Positions 16,871 to 26,180 of a DNA stretch of 64,000 nucleotides are shown here, piece after piece. The stretch spans positions 329,597-393,596 of the forward strand of contig JAXOFM010000004.1 of the NCBI GenBank assembly GCA_044841755.1. Reading direction: 5' to 3'. The position numbers were made by a program, and so were the translations under genes. The notes below the pieces were generated by a model, which was given only the letters and a program-made list of their open reading frames with translations, did no database searches and was not told the DNA's origin. The first letter of the stretch is position 1. Every line of letters begins with the position of its first letter. The DNA comes from CAZAPO01 sp044841755. GTDB taxonomy: Bacteria; Bacteroidota; Bacteroidia; Flavobacteriales; Flavobacteriaceae.

Positions 16871-16900
16871 TATATTTGCATGCAATTAAAATTTAATTGC
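16871..16900 (+). promoter_or_regulatory. guaB -7 box and start-adjacent inverted repeat
   Basis: TATATTTG (16871-16878) is a perfect -7 box. Four bases after it begins a perfect inverted repeat GCAATTAAA (16882-16890), A, TTTAATTGC (16892-16900), ending one base before the guaB ATG at 16902. The predicted mRNA 5' end falls within the repeat, so it could act as an operator or as a short 5' hairpin over the initiation region. Confidence 0.55.
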
Positions 16901-16901
16901 A

Positions 16902-18377
16902 ATGATTTCACATCAAAACAAAATTGTTGGAGAAGGTCTTACTTACGACGATGTACTTTTAGTTCCAGCTTATTCACAAGTTTTACCACGCGAAGTTAGT
17001 ATTCAAAGTAAATTTAGTAGAAACATTAGTTTAAATGTTCCTATTATTTCTGCTGCTATGGATACAGTTACCGAGAGTAAAATGGCTATTGCAATGGCTA
17101 GAGAAGGTGGCATTGGAGTATTACACAAAAACATGACTGCGGAGCAACAAGCTGCTAAAGTAAGAAAGGTGAAAAGAGCTGAAAGCGGAATGATCATTGA
17201 TCCTGTTACTTTGCCGTTAACAGCAATTGTTTTAGATGCTAAACAAAATATGAAAGAGCATAGTATTGGTGGAATTCCAGTGGTTGATGAACAAGGAATA
17301 TTAAAAGGAATTGTTACCAATCGTGATCTTCGTTTTGAAAAGAATAACCAAAGACCAATAACTGAGGTTATGACTTCTGAGAATTTGGTAACTGCAAAAG
17401 AAGGCACTTCACTGCTAGATGCTGAAGGAATATTACAAGAAAATAAAATTGAAAAACTACCTGTTGTTGATGACAACTATAAATTAGTTGGATTAATTAC
17501 GTTTAGAGATATTACTAAACTTACTCAAAAACCAATTGCCAATAAAGATAAGTACGGAAGGTTGCGTGTAGCAGCTGCAATTGGAGTAACAGGAGATGCT
17601 GCTGAAAGAGCTGAAGCCTTAGTTAAAGCTGGTGTAGATGCCATTGTTATTGATACTGCTCATGGGCATACACAAGGAGTAGTAAGTGTTTTAAAAGAGG
17701 TTAAGTCTAAATTCCCAGAGTTAGATGTAGTTGTTGGAAACATTGCTACAGGAGCCGCTGCTAAATATTTGGTTGAAGCAGGTGCTGATGCTGTAAAAGT
17801 TGGTATAGGTCCTGGTTCTATTTGTACAACACGTGTGGTCGCAGGAGTAGGATTTCCGCAGTTGTCAGCAGTGATGGAGGTAGCAAGTGCTATTAAAGGA
17901 AGTGGAGTACCTGTAATTGCAGATGGCGGAATTCGTTATACAGGAGATATTCCTAAAGCTGTAGCTGCTGGAGCAGATTGTGTCATGTTAGGATCGTTAT
18001 TAGCTGGAACTAACGAATCACCTGGTGAAACGATTATTTACGAGGGGCGTAAGTTCAAGTCATACAGAGGAATGGGTTCTGTGGAAGCTATGAAGCATGG
18101 TAGTAAAGACCGTTACTTCCAGGACGTAGAAGACGATATTAAAAAGTTGGTTCCAGAAGGAATTGTTGGTCGTGTACCTTATAAAGGAGAATTGTATGAA
18201 AGTATTCATCAGTTTGTAGGAGGTTTGCGCGCAGGAATGGGTTATTGTGGTGCTGGAGATATTGAAACTTTAAAAGAAAATGCGCAATTTGTAAAAATAA
18301 CTTCTTCAGGTATTAGTGAAAGTCATCCACATAATGTTACAATTACTAAAGAAGCGCCTAATTATTCAAGACGATAA
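16902..18377 (+). CDS. guaB: Inosine-5'-monophosphate dehydrogenase
   Basis: A 491-aa enzyme that converts IMP to XMP with NAD+, the first committed step to GMP. It has the (beta/alpha)8 catalytic barrel with a two-CBS (Bateman) insertion at about 95-210. The catalytic loop is GPGSICTTRVV with Cys at about 308. The phosphate-binding DGGIRYTGD, the flap region and the C-terminal potassium-site segment are present. The start MISHQNKIVGEGLTYDDVLL is the typical N-terminus. The 5' leader is about 20 nt and palindromic. Confidence 0.96.
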   Translation: MISHQNKIVGEGLTYDDVLLVPAYSQVLPREVSIQSKFSRNISLNVPIISAAMDTVTESKMAIAMAREGGIGVLHKNMTAEQQAAKVRKVKRAESGMIIDPVTLPLTAIVLDAKQNMKEHSIGGIPVVDEQGILKGIVTNRDLRFEKNNQRPITEVMTSENLVTAKEGTSLLDAEGILQENKIEKLPVVDDNYKLVGLITFRDITKLTQKPIANKDKYGRLRVAAAIGVTGDAAERAEALVKAGVDAIVIDTAHGHTQGVVSVLKEVKSKFPELDVVVGNIATGAAAKYLVEAGADAVKVGIGPGSICTTRVVAGVGFPQLSAVMEVASAIKGSGVPVIADGGIRYTGDIPKAVAAGADCVMLGSLLAGTNESPGETIIYEGRKFKSYRGMGSVEAMKHGSKDRYFQDVEDDIKKLVPEGIVGRVPYKGELYESIHQFVGGLRAGMGYCGAGDIETLKENAQFVKITSSGISESHPHNVTITKEAPNYSRR

Positions 18378-18395
18378 TTAGAAATGAAAAATATT

Positions 18396-18425
18396 AAAAG
18401 GCAGTACATCGTGCTGCCTTTTTTG
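18396..18425. terminator. Rho-independent terminator after guaB
   Basis: The hairpin AAGGCAGTAC / GTGCTGCCTT (one GU pair) is followed by a T-run and preceded by an A-run, between the convergent guaB and flavin-reductase-fold gene. Confidence 0.85.
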
Positions 18426-18875
18426 TTATAAACCATACAGTTTTTTAGCACTTTCAATTTGTTCCGCTTCCGTGGTTTCTGGATAAAGGATGTACTTTGG
18501 AGCAATAATTGGTTTCACTTGTTCTATACTTATTTCTGTGATGTTAGTAAAAGGAAATTTACCATCTGTCATTTGAGTTAAGACGCTTTCCATTTCTGAG
18601 AATTCTTTATCATCCTTTTTAACTATTCTTGCTTTTCCTTTAAGTTGAAATCCTTTTTGAACAAGAATATCTATAAAACTTGCACAAACATTTTCATTAA
18701 GCTTTATATTCTTGACTGTTTGAGGTGAAGCAATATTTGCAATAATGATCTTGTTATCTCCGTAGTAGTTAAATATCTCTTTAGGTGATACATTTGGAAT
18801 ACCTTTACTTGATGTAGCCAGCCAACAGAGTACACTTTTATCTATAGTAAATTTAATTTCTTTTGTCAAGTGCAT
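18426..18875 (-). CDS. Pyridoxamine 5'-phosphate oxidase-like FMN-binding family protein
   Basis: A 149-aa split-barrel flavin-binding protein. The core CWLATSSKGIPNVSPKE (17-33) and the strand DNKIIIANIASPQTVKNI with NENVCASFIDI are the family hallmark, and FQLKGKARIV follows. It probably uses FMN or F420-like cofactors to reduce a small substrate; the true substrate is unknown. It lies 17 nt after the class V aminotransferase gene on the same strand. Confidence 0.78.
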   Translation of the reverse strand: MHLTKEIKFTIDKSVLCWLATSSKGIPNVSPKEIFNYYGDNKIIIANIASPQTVKNIKLNENVCASFIDILVQKGFQLKGKARIVKKDDKEFSEMESVLTQMTDGKFPFTNITEISIEQVKPIIAPKYILYPETTEAEQIESAKKLYGL

Positions 18876-18892
18876 TATGCTCTATTATTATT

Positions 18893-20164
18893 TTAACTAG
18901 CTATTTCTTCTAAAGCATTTACAAGATAATCTATATCTTTTTTTGTGATAAAAATTGCGAACGAAATACGAACGCCATTTAAACCAAAACTTGACATAGG
19001 TCTTGTGTCAATATGATACTTTTCAAACAATTGATTTTTTACATCCTGTACATTCTTACCAACAACCTCTAAAGTCTGAATTGCACAAGATAGTCCATCA
19101 TGTTCAGGGGTTTTTAGTTTGAATTTTGGGTTGTCTTTTACTTTATTTCTGAAGTAGTGTTTTAATTCGTATGAACGCTGAGATATTTTCTCATTTCCAA
19201 TACTATTTTGAAAATCTACTGCAGTTCCTAATCCCAATAATTCAGGAAGGTTTCTTGTGTTGTAGTTTTCTAATCGTCTAATAGTTTTGTTTTTATGACC
19301 CTTACAAACAACTAATGGTTTTAGGTGTTTTTGACTATCTTTTTTTGCATAGAATAAGCAAATTCCCTTTGGAGCAAATAACCATTTATGGGCACTCGCT
19401 GTATAAAAATCACATCCTAAATCGTGAAGATCAATGCTAAACATTCCAGGAGCCTGAGCACCATCAACAGCAACTAATATTCCTCTTTCATGTGCCATTT
19501 TTGATACTTCTTTTACAGGAAGAATCATTCCGTTGGTATTAATAACATGACACATAGAGATTACTTTTGTTCTAGGAGTAATAGTGTTTCTGTATATTTC
19601 AACAATTTCCTCTACAGATTTTGGAAGCAAAGGTATTTCTGGTCTTACTAACTTAATTCCTTTGGCTTCTTGCCAAACCTTCCATGGAATAACACTACTT
19701 GTGTGTTCATGGTCAATCAAGATAACTTCATCACCTTCTTTAAGATCAAAACTTCTGGCTATAAGATTCATGCCTTCAGTAGAATTATGGGTTATGGCAA
19801 TTTCTTCTGCATCTACCGAAAACAGATTAGCAACTTTTTCACGTACTTCTTCCTTTTCATCTTCCCATCCTCCCCACATATATTTTGAAGGAAAGCTATC
19901 TAAAATATCTCTAAATGTATTTGTTTCCTCTCGAACTATTTTTGGAGCAGAACCTAAAGATCCGTTATTAAAATATCGCAATTTAGGAGCGAATTTAAAT
20001 TGCTCTTTTACTCCTTCCCAAAAAGTTTCAGAATCATCACCTGCTTTTAACACCTCCAGTTGTAAGTATTGTGATTCTAAATCCTTGTAAGAGGAAAGTA
20101 GTACTGTTCCAGCTACTCCGGTAAAGAGTTGCTTAACAAAAGATCTGCGGTAAAGTTTTTTCAT
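18893..20164 (-). CDS. Class V aminotransferase family protein with Tat-like signal
   Basis: A 423-aa PLP enzyme of the cysteine desulfurase/isopenicillin-N-epimerase branch. The N-terminus MKKLYRRSFVKQLFTG resembles a twin-arginine signal (RRSFVKQ) followed by a hydrophobic stretch, so export is possible. PLP contacts are THNSTEGMN (phosphate side), AVDGAQAPG (ring Asp) and the Schiff-base lysine K260 in ASAHKWLFAPKG. The substrate is unknown. The gene is preceded by an SRPBCC gene (18-nt gap). Confidence 0.82.
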   Translation of the reverse strand: MKKLYRRSFVKQLFTGVAGTVLLSSYKDLESQYLQLEVLKAGDDSETFWEGVKEQFKFAPKLRYFNNGSLGSAPKIVREETNTFRDILDSFPSKYMWGGWEDEKEEVREKVANLFSVDAEEIAITHNSTEGMNLIARSFDLKEGDEVILIDHEHTSSVIPWKVWQEAKGIKLVRPEIPLLPKSVEEIVEIYRNTITPRTKVISMCHVINTNGMILPVKEVSKMAHERGILVAVDGAQAPGMFSIDLHDLGCDFYTASAHKWLFAPKGICLFYAKKDSQKHLKPLVVCKGHKNKTIRRLENYNTRNLPELLGLGTAVDFQNSIGNEKISQRSYELKHYFRNKVKDNPKFKLKTPEHDGLSCAIQTLEVVGKNVQDVKNQLFEKYHIDTRPMSSFGLNGVRISFAIFITKKDIDYLVNALEEIAS

Positions 20165-20182
20165 GATTTTAGAGAACTGTTT

Positions 20183-20638
20183 TTATTTCTGTGCCACCGA
20201 AGTACCATGCTCTACAAAATTCTTAAAATCTTCCATGTACTTGTATGACTGTTTCTTAAAAGCTCCAGGCATTAAAAAAGCCATGACTCTCATCATAAAA
20301 TTACCTGGTTGAAATTCACTCGATGAAGTCCATTTAGTATTGCCATCGGGAGTTACCTCAAAGAAGTTTTCTTGAATACTATTCATTGTTGGTGTGCCAT
20401 ACGTAGCATGAAATTCATGCGGAAAGTTTCTTTTGGTAATAGTCTCAAGAAGGTCAAATTCTCGTTTACCCATTTTGTATTTCAATCGCATTTTTGCACC
20501 AACTTCTCCTGGAGTTCCTGAAATATGTTCGGTTGCTACCAAACCTATTTGCCAATGTTTCATATTATCAACATTGTCTAACTTTCGTATAACTTCATCT
20601 AAGGGCTTATTAATGGTGATATCAATACTATATTTCAT
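20183..20638 (-). CDS. SRPBCC (START-like) family protein
   Basis: A 151-aa single-domain protein with the helix-grip fold. It has an N-terminal strand (MKYSIDITINKPLDEVIRKL), central strands (GAKMRLKYKMGKREFDLLET) and the long C-terminal helix (KQSYKYMEDFKNFVEHG). Such proteins bind a hydrophobic ligand or act as polyketide-cyclase-like enzymes. No signal peptide is present. It is the first gene of the minus-strand set with the aminotransferase and flavin proteins. The ligand is unknown. Confidence 0.75.
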   Translation of the reverse strand: MKYSIDITINKPLDEVIRKLDNVDNMKHWQIGLVATEHISGTPGEVGAKMRLKYKMGKREFDLLETITKRNFPHEFHATYGTPTMNSIQENFFEVTPDGNTKWTSSSEFQPGNFMMRVMAFLMPGAFKKQSYKYMEDFKNFVEHGTSVAQK

Positions 20639-20755
20639 CTGCTCAAAATTTTATAAAGCCAAGTGTTTTGCTACTAAAGATAGTCTAGTTTTTTTGGAAT
20701 CAAAAATATTGTAGACCAAGACACTATAATAACTTCTTAGTCGTTTGCTAAGTAC

Positions 20756-20785
20756 TTGTAATATCTATTATTTGTGTTATTTTTG
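20756..20785 (+). promoter_or_regulatory. Promoter of the ppiC-surA operon
   Basis: TTG (20756-20758) and TATTTTTG (20778-20785) are separated by 19 nt, a textbook Bacteroidota promoter. It lies 27 nt before the ATG at 20813, which shows that the longer open frame (from 20774) is not the true start. Confidence 0.75.
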
Positions 20786-20812
20786 CTTGAACCGAAAAAA
20801 AGCCCATTTTCT

Positions 20813-22756
20813 ATGAAACTAAACGTAATCTATTGCTGTGTTGCATTAATGCTCTCCTCTTTTTTTGCAATCGCACAGATTGGTGATCAGGATGTATTGT
20901 TTACAGTAGATAATCGACCAGTTTTAGCTAAAGAATTTATAAGAGTTTATAATAAGAACTTAGATTTGGTTAAAGACGAAACTCAAAAAGATATTGATGA
21001 ATATCTAAAACTGTTTGTTAATTATAAACTTAAGCTTGCTGAAGCTCGAGCTTTAGGCTTTCACGAAAAAGCAAGTTACTTGCGTGAATTGCAAGGGTAT
21101 AAAAAACAATTAGCTAAAAATTACCTCACAGACCATGAAGTGACTGATGCTTTGGTGAAGGAAGCCTACCAAAGAATTTCCAGTGATGTTAAGGCGCAGC
21201 ATATTTTGTTTAGAATAGATCCTTCAGTTACAGACACTACAGCGATTTATAATAAGCTCAAAGAACTAAAGTCAAGATTAAAGAATGAAGACTTTAGTCA
21301 ATTGCAAGAAGAGCTGCATGATGGAAGTAGGGTTTTTGTTGAAGACCTAGGATATTTTTCTGGTTTTAAAATGGTTTATGAATTTGAAAATGTTGCTTTT
21401 ATTACTCCTGCTAATGAAGTGTCTGATCCTTTTAGAACACAATTTGGTTTTCATATTGTTAAGGTTTTAGATAAGCGAGAATCAAGAGGTGAAATTACTG
21501 TTGGCCATATTATGATCTCTCATAATCAAACGGATTCATTAATTGATCCAGAGTCACGCGTTAATGAAATATATAAGCTTTTACAGCAAGGGCAGGAATT
21601 TGAATCTCTAGCTAAACAATTTTCAGATGATAAAAGTTCTGCTAAAAAAGGAGGAAAGCTAGAGCCATTTAAAGGAGGACAATTAAGTTCTCAAGATTTT
21701 GAAGATGAGGCTTTTGCATTAGAGAATGTTAATGATGTTTCTGAGCCTTTTCCAACTGAGTTTGGATGGCATATAGCAAAACTATATAATAAAAAACCAG
21801 TTGGTAGCTTTGAAGAGTTAGAGTATGAGTTGAAAAATATGGTGAGCAAAGATTCAAGATCAAGATTGATTAGTGAGTCAATGCAAAACAGGTTAAGAAC
21901 TCAATATCAAGTTTCTGTTGCAGAAGGAGTGGAAGCGTATTTTACCTCAATTCTTAATGAAGATTTTTTTAATCGACGTTGGAAAATTCCCGTAGGTTTT
22001 GAAAGAGGTAGGGACTTTGCTAAAATTGAAGATAAGCAACTTCGTTATGGCGATTTTGTTGCCTTTTTAAGATCACAACAAAAAGCAACATCAAGGGGAA
22101 AATCTTTCGATCAAATTGTTGCCGAAGCATTAGATGCATTTTTAAACAGACAAGTTTTGATCTATCATGAAGAAAACCTTGAGAATGTAAATGAAGATTA
22201 TGCCAATATCTTAAATGAATATCGAGAAGGGTTATTGTTATTTGATTTAATGGAAGACAAAATCTGGAATACAGTAAAGAATGATACACTTGGTATTAAG
22301 CAATATTATAATGATAATAAAAACAATTACAAATGGGAGCCTCGCGTTGAGGCCGTAGTAGCAACGTCTTCAGACCAGAAAGCTATAAAATCTGCAAAGA
22401 AATTAATGAGTAAAGGAGAAACGGCAGAAAGTATTAAGGAGAAATTAAATGCTGATTCTCAAAAAGTAATATTTACTTCAGGTTTAATGAACAAAGATCA
22501 TCAAGCCTTACCTGATGGATTTGAGTTTAAAGAAGGATTGTCAAAAATATATCAAGCTAACAACGCTTTTTATATAGTTAAGGTCGCTAAGGTAATTCCA
22601 GAAACTGATAAAACCTTAGATGAGGCAAGAGGTCAAGTAATTAGCGATTATCAAGTAGAGGTCGAGAATAAATGGGTTGATTCGTTAAGACAAAAGTATG
22701 AAGTAACGATTGATCAAAATATTCTTCAAAAGGTTAAGACACATACTCATCAGTAG
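20813..22756 (+). CDS. Periplasmic peptidyl-prolyl isomerase with two PpiC domains
   Basis: A 647-aa secreted protein with a signal peptide (1 to about 22, ending FFAIAQ). The N-terminal SurA-like helical arm (DKRPVLAKEFI-type region, about 30-115) is followed by two parvulin domains. The first is at about 125-220 (KAQHILFRID, FGFHIVKV), the second at about 230-330 (GHIMISHN, FGWHIAKL). A third region (about 480-640) is a degenerate copy without clear catalytic residues. It probably helps outer-membrane protein folding. It is the first of three overlapping chaperone genes. Confidence 0.85.
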   Translation: MKLNVIYCCVALMLSSFFAIAQIGDQDVLFTVDNRPVLAKEFIRVYNKNLDLVKDETQKDIDEYLKLFVNYKLKLAEARALGFHEKASYLRELQGYKKQLAKNYLTDHEVTDALVKEAYQRISSDVKAQHILFRIDPSVTDTTAIYNKLKELKSRLKNEDFSQLQEELHDGSRVFVEDLGYFSGFKMVYEFENVAFITPANEVSDPFRTQFGFHIVKVLDKRESRGEITVGHIMISHNQTDSLIDPESRVNEIYKLLQQGQEFESLAKQFSDDKSSAKKGGKLEPFKGGQLSSQDFEDEAFALENVNDVSEPFPTEFGWHIAKLYNKKPVGSFEELEYELKNMVSKDSRSRLISESMQNRLRTQYQVSVAEGVEAYFTSILNEDFFNRRWKIPVGFERGRDFAKIEDKQLRYGDFVAFLRSQQKATSRGKSFDQIVAEALDAFLNRQVLIYHEENLENVNEDYANILNEYREGLLLFDLMEDKIWNTVKNDTLGIKQYYNDNKNNYKWEPRVEAVVATSSDQKAIKSAKKLMSKGETAESIKEKLNADSQKVIFTSGLMNKDHQALPDGFEFKEGLSKIYQANNAFYIVKVAKVIPETDKTLDEARGQVISDYQVEVENKWVDSLRQKYEVTIDQNILQKVKTHTHQ

Positions 22757-23610
22757 TGAAAGGTAAGCTCTTTATATACGTATTGTTTGTATTCGCACTT
22801 ATTTCTTGTGATTTCTTTAAAAGAGCACCAGAAGGAGAAGTAGTGGCTAGGGTTAATGACACCTATCTTTATAAGAGCGATATTGAAGACTTAGTTAACG
22901 AAAGTACTTCTGAGGAAGATAGCATTATTAGAGTAAACAATTTCATAAATCAATGGGCAACACAACAGTTGTTAATTGATGGCGCAGAGTTGAATTTAGC
23001 ACAAGAAAAACAAGATGAATTTAATAGTCTTGTAGATCAATACAAGGCAGAATTGTTTATCAATGCGTACTTAGAAGCACTGGTAATAAGAAGTATTGAT
23101 ACTGTTGTTAGTTTTGAGGAAGCTCAAGAGGTTTATGAAAGAGATAGGGAAAGCTTCAAGCTTAATGAAGAACTTATAAAGTTTAGGTACATAAATGTTA
23201 GTGAGAGCAATGATGATCTGGAAGAAATAGAAGAACGCTTTAAACGCTTTGATAATGAGGATAAGAAAATCTTAGACTCTGTTGCAATTCAATTTAGGTC
23301 ATACTCATTAAACGACTCTATTTGGATTAGAGCTAATCAAGCTGTTTTAAAGATTCCGGCAATCAATTCAGAAAACAAACAAGAACTGTTAAAAAAATCT
23401 AATTTTATACAGCTTAAAGATTCATTAGGTTTATATTTGATGCAAGTTAACGATGTGTTGTTGCGTAACGAAAATGCCCCACTAGAATTTGTGATGCCAA
23501 CCATTAAACAAATTGTGATAAATAAACGAAAACTGGAGTTTATAAAAGAACTGGAAAAGGATATTACTAAGGATGCAATTAAAAACAAACAATTTGAAAT
23601 TTTTGACTAG
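22756..23610 (+). CDS. Lipoprotein related to SurA/PpiC chaperones, no PPIase domain
   Basis: A 284-aa protein with GTG start at 22756 overlapping the previous stop by 1 nt (TAGTG). The lipobox ends at Cys19 (FALISC). The N-terminal region EVVARVNDTYLYKSDIEDLV is the usual first segment of SurA_N domains. No parvulin core (no 'HIL.k...fGyHii' motif) can be seen. It is a chaperone-like lipoprotein of unknown exact role. The 3' end overlaps the next gene by 38 nt, so the three genes are tightly coupled. Confidence 0.75.
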   Translation: MKGKLFIYVLFVFALISCDFFKRAPEGEVVARVNDTYLYKSDIEDLVNESTSEEDSIIRVNNFINQWATQQLLIDGAELNLAQEKQDEFNSLVDQYKAELFINAYLEALVIRSIDTVVSFEEAQEVYERDRESFKLNEELIKFRYINVSESNDDLEEIEERFKRFDNEDKKILDSVAIQFRSYSLNDSIWIRANQAVLKIPAINSENKQELLKKSNFIQLKDSLGLYLMQVNDVLLRNENAPLEFVMPTIKQIVINKRKLEFIKELEKDITKDAIKNKQFEIFD

Positions 23611-25024
23611 AGGAATATATTTGGCATTAGGATTAATGCTTTTTACTGCAAATAATTCTGTAGGGCAGGAGATTATTGAGGACAAGAAGGAAGAAAAAGT
23701 AGTTGAAGAAAAGGTTGAACAAGGAAAGCGAATGAAGCTTGATGGTGTTGCTGCTGTTATTGGTGATTATGTTGTACTTGATTCTGATATTGATAAAAGA
23801 ATAGAACAATCTAAAGCTGCTGGAGAGTCTCTGGAAGGTAGATCAAGATGTGAAATCTTTGGATCATTACTTGAAGAGAAGTTATATATGCATCAGTCTA
23901 TACAAGATAGTTTAGAAGTTAATGATGCTGAAATTAGATCAGTAGTTGATAGAAAAGTTCAAGTATTTTCTCAACAAATTGGAGACATAAATAAGCTGGT
24001 TGAGTTTTACGGTAAAAACTCTGAGCAAGAACTGAGAGATGAAATGTTTGAGTTGGAAAAAGGAAACAAAATGATCCAGCTTATGCAAGAAGCTGTTACG
24101 GGAGAGATTGAAGTAACTCCTGAAGAGGTTCGTCAGTTTTATAATAGCGAACTTAAAGAGGATCTTCCAATGTTTGGTACTGAGCTAAGACTAGCTCAAA
24201 TAGTAGTAATACCAAAACCATCAGAAGAAGAAGAGCAAAAAGTAATTGATAGATTAAAGAGTTTTAAGGCTGATATTATTGATAACGGAAGTAGCTTTAC
24301 TACCAAGGCAGTATTGTATTCTGAAGATACTGGCTCAAGAAGTAAAGGAGGTGCTTATACCTTACATAGAAAACGTCCACAGATGGTTAAGGAATTTCGT
24401 GATGTAGCTTTCTCTCTTGAGGAAGGGGGGATCTCAGAACCTTTTAAGACAGATTTTGGTTATCATATAATTTATTTGGAAAAAATAAGAGGTCAGGAAT
24501 ACGATGTGCGACATATTTTATTGAAACCACAAATTTCAAATCAAGCAATTAATGAAGCTAAAGAAAAGCTTGAGAATGCTAAGAAACGTATTGAATCTGG
24601 TGAGATCAGTTTTGCCGATGCTGCTCTTGAAGTAAGTGACGAAAAAGAAACAAAGTTTGATGGCGGACGCTTCGTAAACCCTGAAACAAACGACTATACT
24701 TTCCCACTTACTAAAATTGATACAGATCTTTATGTACAGGTACAAAACCTAGAAAATAATGAGATAAGTGGAGTGATTCAAGAGAGTGATCTTGTAAATC
24801 CGGTTAAGTTTAAAATTATTACAGTTACCGATAGAATAGAAGAGCACGAAGCAGATTTTGCTAAAGACTACTTGAAGATAAAGCAATTAGCACTTTACGA
24901 TAAGCAGCTTCAAGCAATTGGAAAGTGGCAAGAAGAAACCATTAAAGATACTTACGTTAAAATTAATGGAGACCATCGTGAATGTGACTTTAATGCTAAC
25001 TGGTTAAAGAAAGATAATAACTAA
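23573..25024 (+). CDS. surA: SurA-type peptidyl-prolyl isomerase / OMP chaperone
   Basis: A 483-aa periplasmic protein. A signal peptide (about 1-31) precedes the SurA_N domain (about 55-190: LDGVAAVIGDYVVLDSDID), then two parvulin-like regions. The first is at about 200-310 (LRLAQIVVIPKP, FGYHIIYLEK), the second at about 312-420 (YDVRHILLKPQ). SurA accompanies unfolded outer-membrane proteins to the BAM complex. It starts within the 3' end of the upstream lipoprotein gene (38-nt overlap) and is followed by a MoxR ATPase after 8 nt. Confidence 0.87.
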   Translation: MQLKTNNLKFLTRGIYLALGLMLFTANNSVGQEIIEDKKEEKVVEEKVEQGKRMKLDGVAAVIGDYVVLDSDIDKRIEQSKAAGESLEGRSRCEIFGSLLEEKLYMHQSIQDSLEVNDAEIRSVVDRKVQVFSQQIGDINKLVEFYGKNSEQELRDEMFELEKGNKMIQLMQEAVTGEIEVTPEEVRQFYNSELKEDLPMFGTELRLAQIVVIPKPSEEEEQKVIDRLKSFKADIIDNGSSFTTKAVLYSEDTGSRSKGGAYTLHRKRPQMVKEFRDVAFSLEEGGISEPFKTDFGYHIIYLEKIRGQEYDVRHILLKPQISNQAINEAKEKLENAKKRIESGEISFADAALEVSDEKETKFDGGRFVNPETNDYTFPLTKIDTDLYVQVQNLENNEISGVIQESDLVNPVKFKIITVTDRIEEHEADFAKDYLKIKQLALYDKQLQAIGKWQEETIKDTYVKINGDHRECDFNANWLKKDNN

Positions 25025-25032
25025 AAAAGCCT

Positions 25033-25986
25033 ATGTCTGACGTTGCTGCCATCGAACAACTTGTAAAAAAGTATCAAAACCTACGATCTGAAATAGCTAA
25101 AGTTATTGTTGGTCAAGAGGAAGTTGTTAATCAAATACTTATTTCTGTTTTTTCTGGAGGACATTCATTACTTATTGGAGTTCCTGGGTTGGCAAAAACA
25201 TTAATGGTAAATACTATTGCTCAAGCTTTAGGTTTAGATTTTAAACGAATTCAGTTTACTCCAGATCTTATGCCTAGTGATATTTTGGGTAGTGAGATAC
25301 TTGATGAAGACAGGCATTTTAAGTTTATTAAAGGACCAATATTTGCAAATATTATTCTTGCCGATGAGATTAACAGAACACCTCCTAAAACTCAGGCGGC
25401 TTTGTTAGAAGCAATGCAGGAAAGAGCAGTTACAGTTGCTGGTCATCACTACAAATTAGATTTACCATATTTTGTTTTAGCTACACAAAACCCAATTGAG
25501 CAGGAGGGAACATATCCACTTCCTGAAGCACAGTTAGACCGTTTTATGTTTGCGATTAACTTAGGTTATCCATCTTTTGAAGAAGAAGTAAAAGTTGTAA
25601 AGACAACAACCACTGATGAGGTGCAAACCGTAAATCCTTTGTTCACTGCTCAGGAAATTATAGACTTTCAGCATTTAATCCGTCGAATTCCTGTTGCAGA
25701 TAATGTTATCGAGTATGCGGTAAGAATGGTTGGAAAGACAAGACCAGATAGTAAATCCGCAAGCGATTTGGTTAAGCAATATGTTGATTGGGGAGCGGGA
25801 CCTAGAGCTTCGCAAAATTTGATTTTGGCGGCTAAAACACATGCTGCTATTAATGGTAAATTCTCTCCAGATATAGAAAATGTTCAAGCTGTTGCTAACA
25901 GTATACTTAGGCACAGAATTATTAAAAATTACAAGGCAGAAGCCGAAGGAATTACCGAAGAGCAAATAATTGCCAGTTTGTTCTAA
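25033..25986 (+). CDS. MoxR-family AAA+ ATPase
   Basis: A 317-aa AAA+ ATPase. Walker A is GVPGLAKT, Walker B IILADEINRTPPKTQAALLEAMQE, sensor 1 LATQNPIEQEGTYPLPEAQLDRF, followed by the lid helices. MoxR proteins act as chaperones that activate metal- or VWA-domain protein complexes, but no VWA or DUF58 gene is adjacent here. It follows surA by 8 nt, so it may be co-transcribed with the envelope-chaperone genes. The client is unknown. Confidence 0.9.
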   Translation: MSDVAAIEQLVKKYQNLRSEIAKVIVGQEEVVNQILISVFSGGHSLLIGVPGLAKTLMVNTIAQALGLDFKRIQFTPDLMPSDILGSEILDEDRHFKFIKGPIFANIILADEINRTPPKTQAALLEAMQERAVTVAGHHYKLDLPYFVLATQNPIEQEGTYPLPEAQLDRFMFAINLGYPSFEEEVKVVKTTTTDEVQTVNPLFTAQEIIDFQHLIRRIPVADNVIEYAVRMVGKTRPDSKSASDLVKQYVDWGAGPRASQNLILAAKTHAAINGKFSPDIENVQAVANSILRHRIIKNYKAEAEGITEEQIIASLF

Positions 25987-26025
25987 TTTTCGCATTGCTA
26001 ATTTATTAGTTTTTCAATATTAAAA

Positions 26026-26051
26026 TTGGTGATTTAATAAAAAATCATCAA
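26026..26051. other. Hairpin in the moxR-acnA gap
   Basis: TTGGTGATTT, loop AATAAA, AAATCATCAA pairs over 10 bp (one GU) in the 194-bp gap. There is no following T-run, so it is a weak terminator or an upstream regulatory structure. Confidence 0.3.
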
Positions 26052-26107
26052 TAAAAGCATGCTTTGTTGAAAAATATTTAGTTTTTATTGTATTTCATTG
26101 TGCATAC

Positions 26108-26137
26108 TTTAAAATATTTTAAATTTTTGTACTTTTG
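26108..26137 (+). promoter_or_regulatory. Probable promoter of aconitase
   Basis: TACTTTTG at 26130-26137 is a clear -7 box; a weaker TTTA at 26108-26111 is 18 nt upstream. The transcript would have a leader of about 37 nt before the ATG at 26181. Confidence 0.5.
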
Positions 26138-26180
26138 CGAGACTCAAAAAACTAAGTACAAAATTTAATTAAAAATACCT

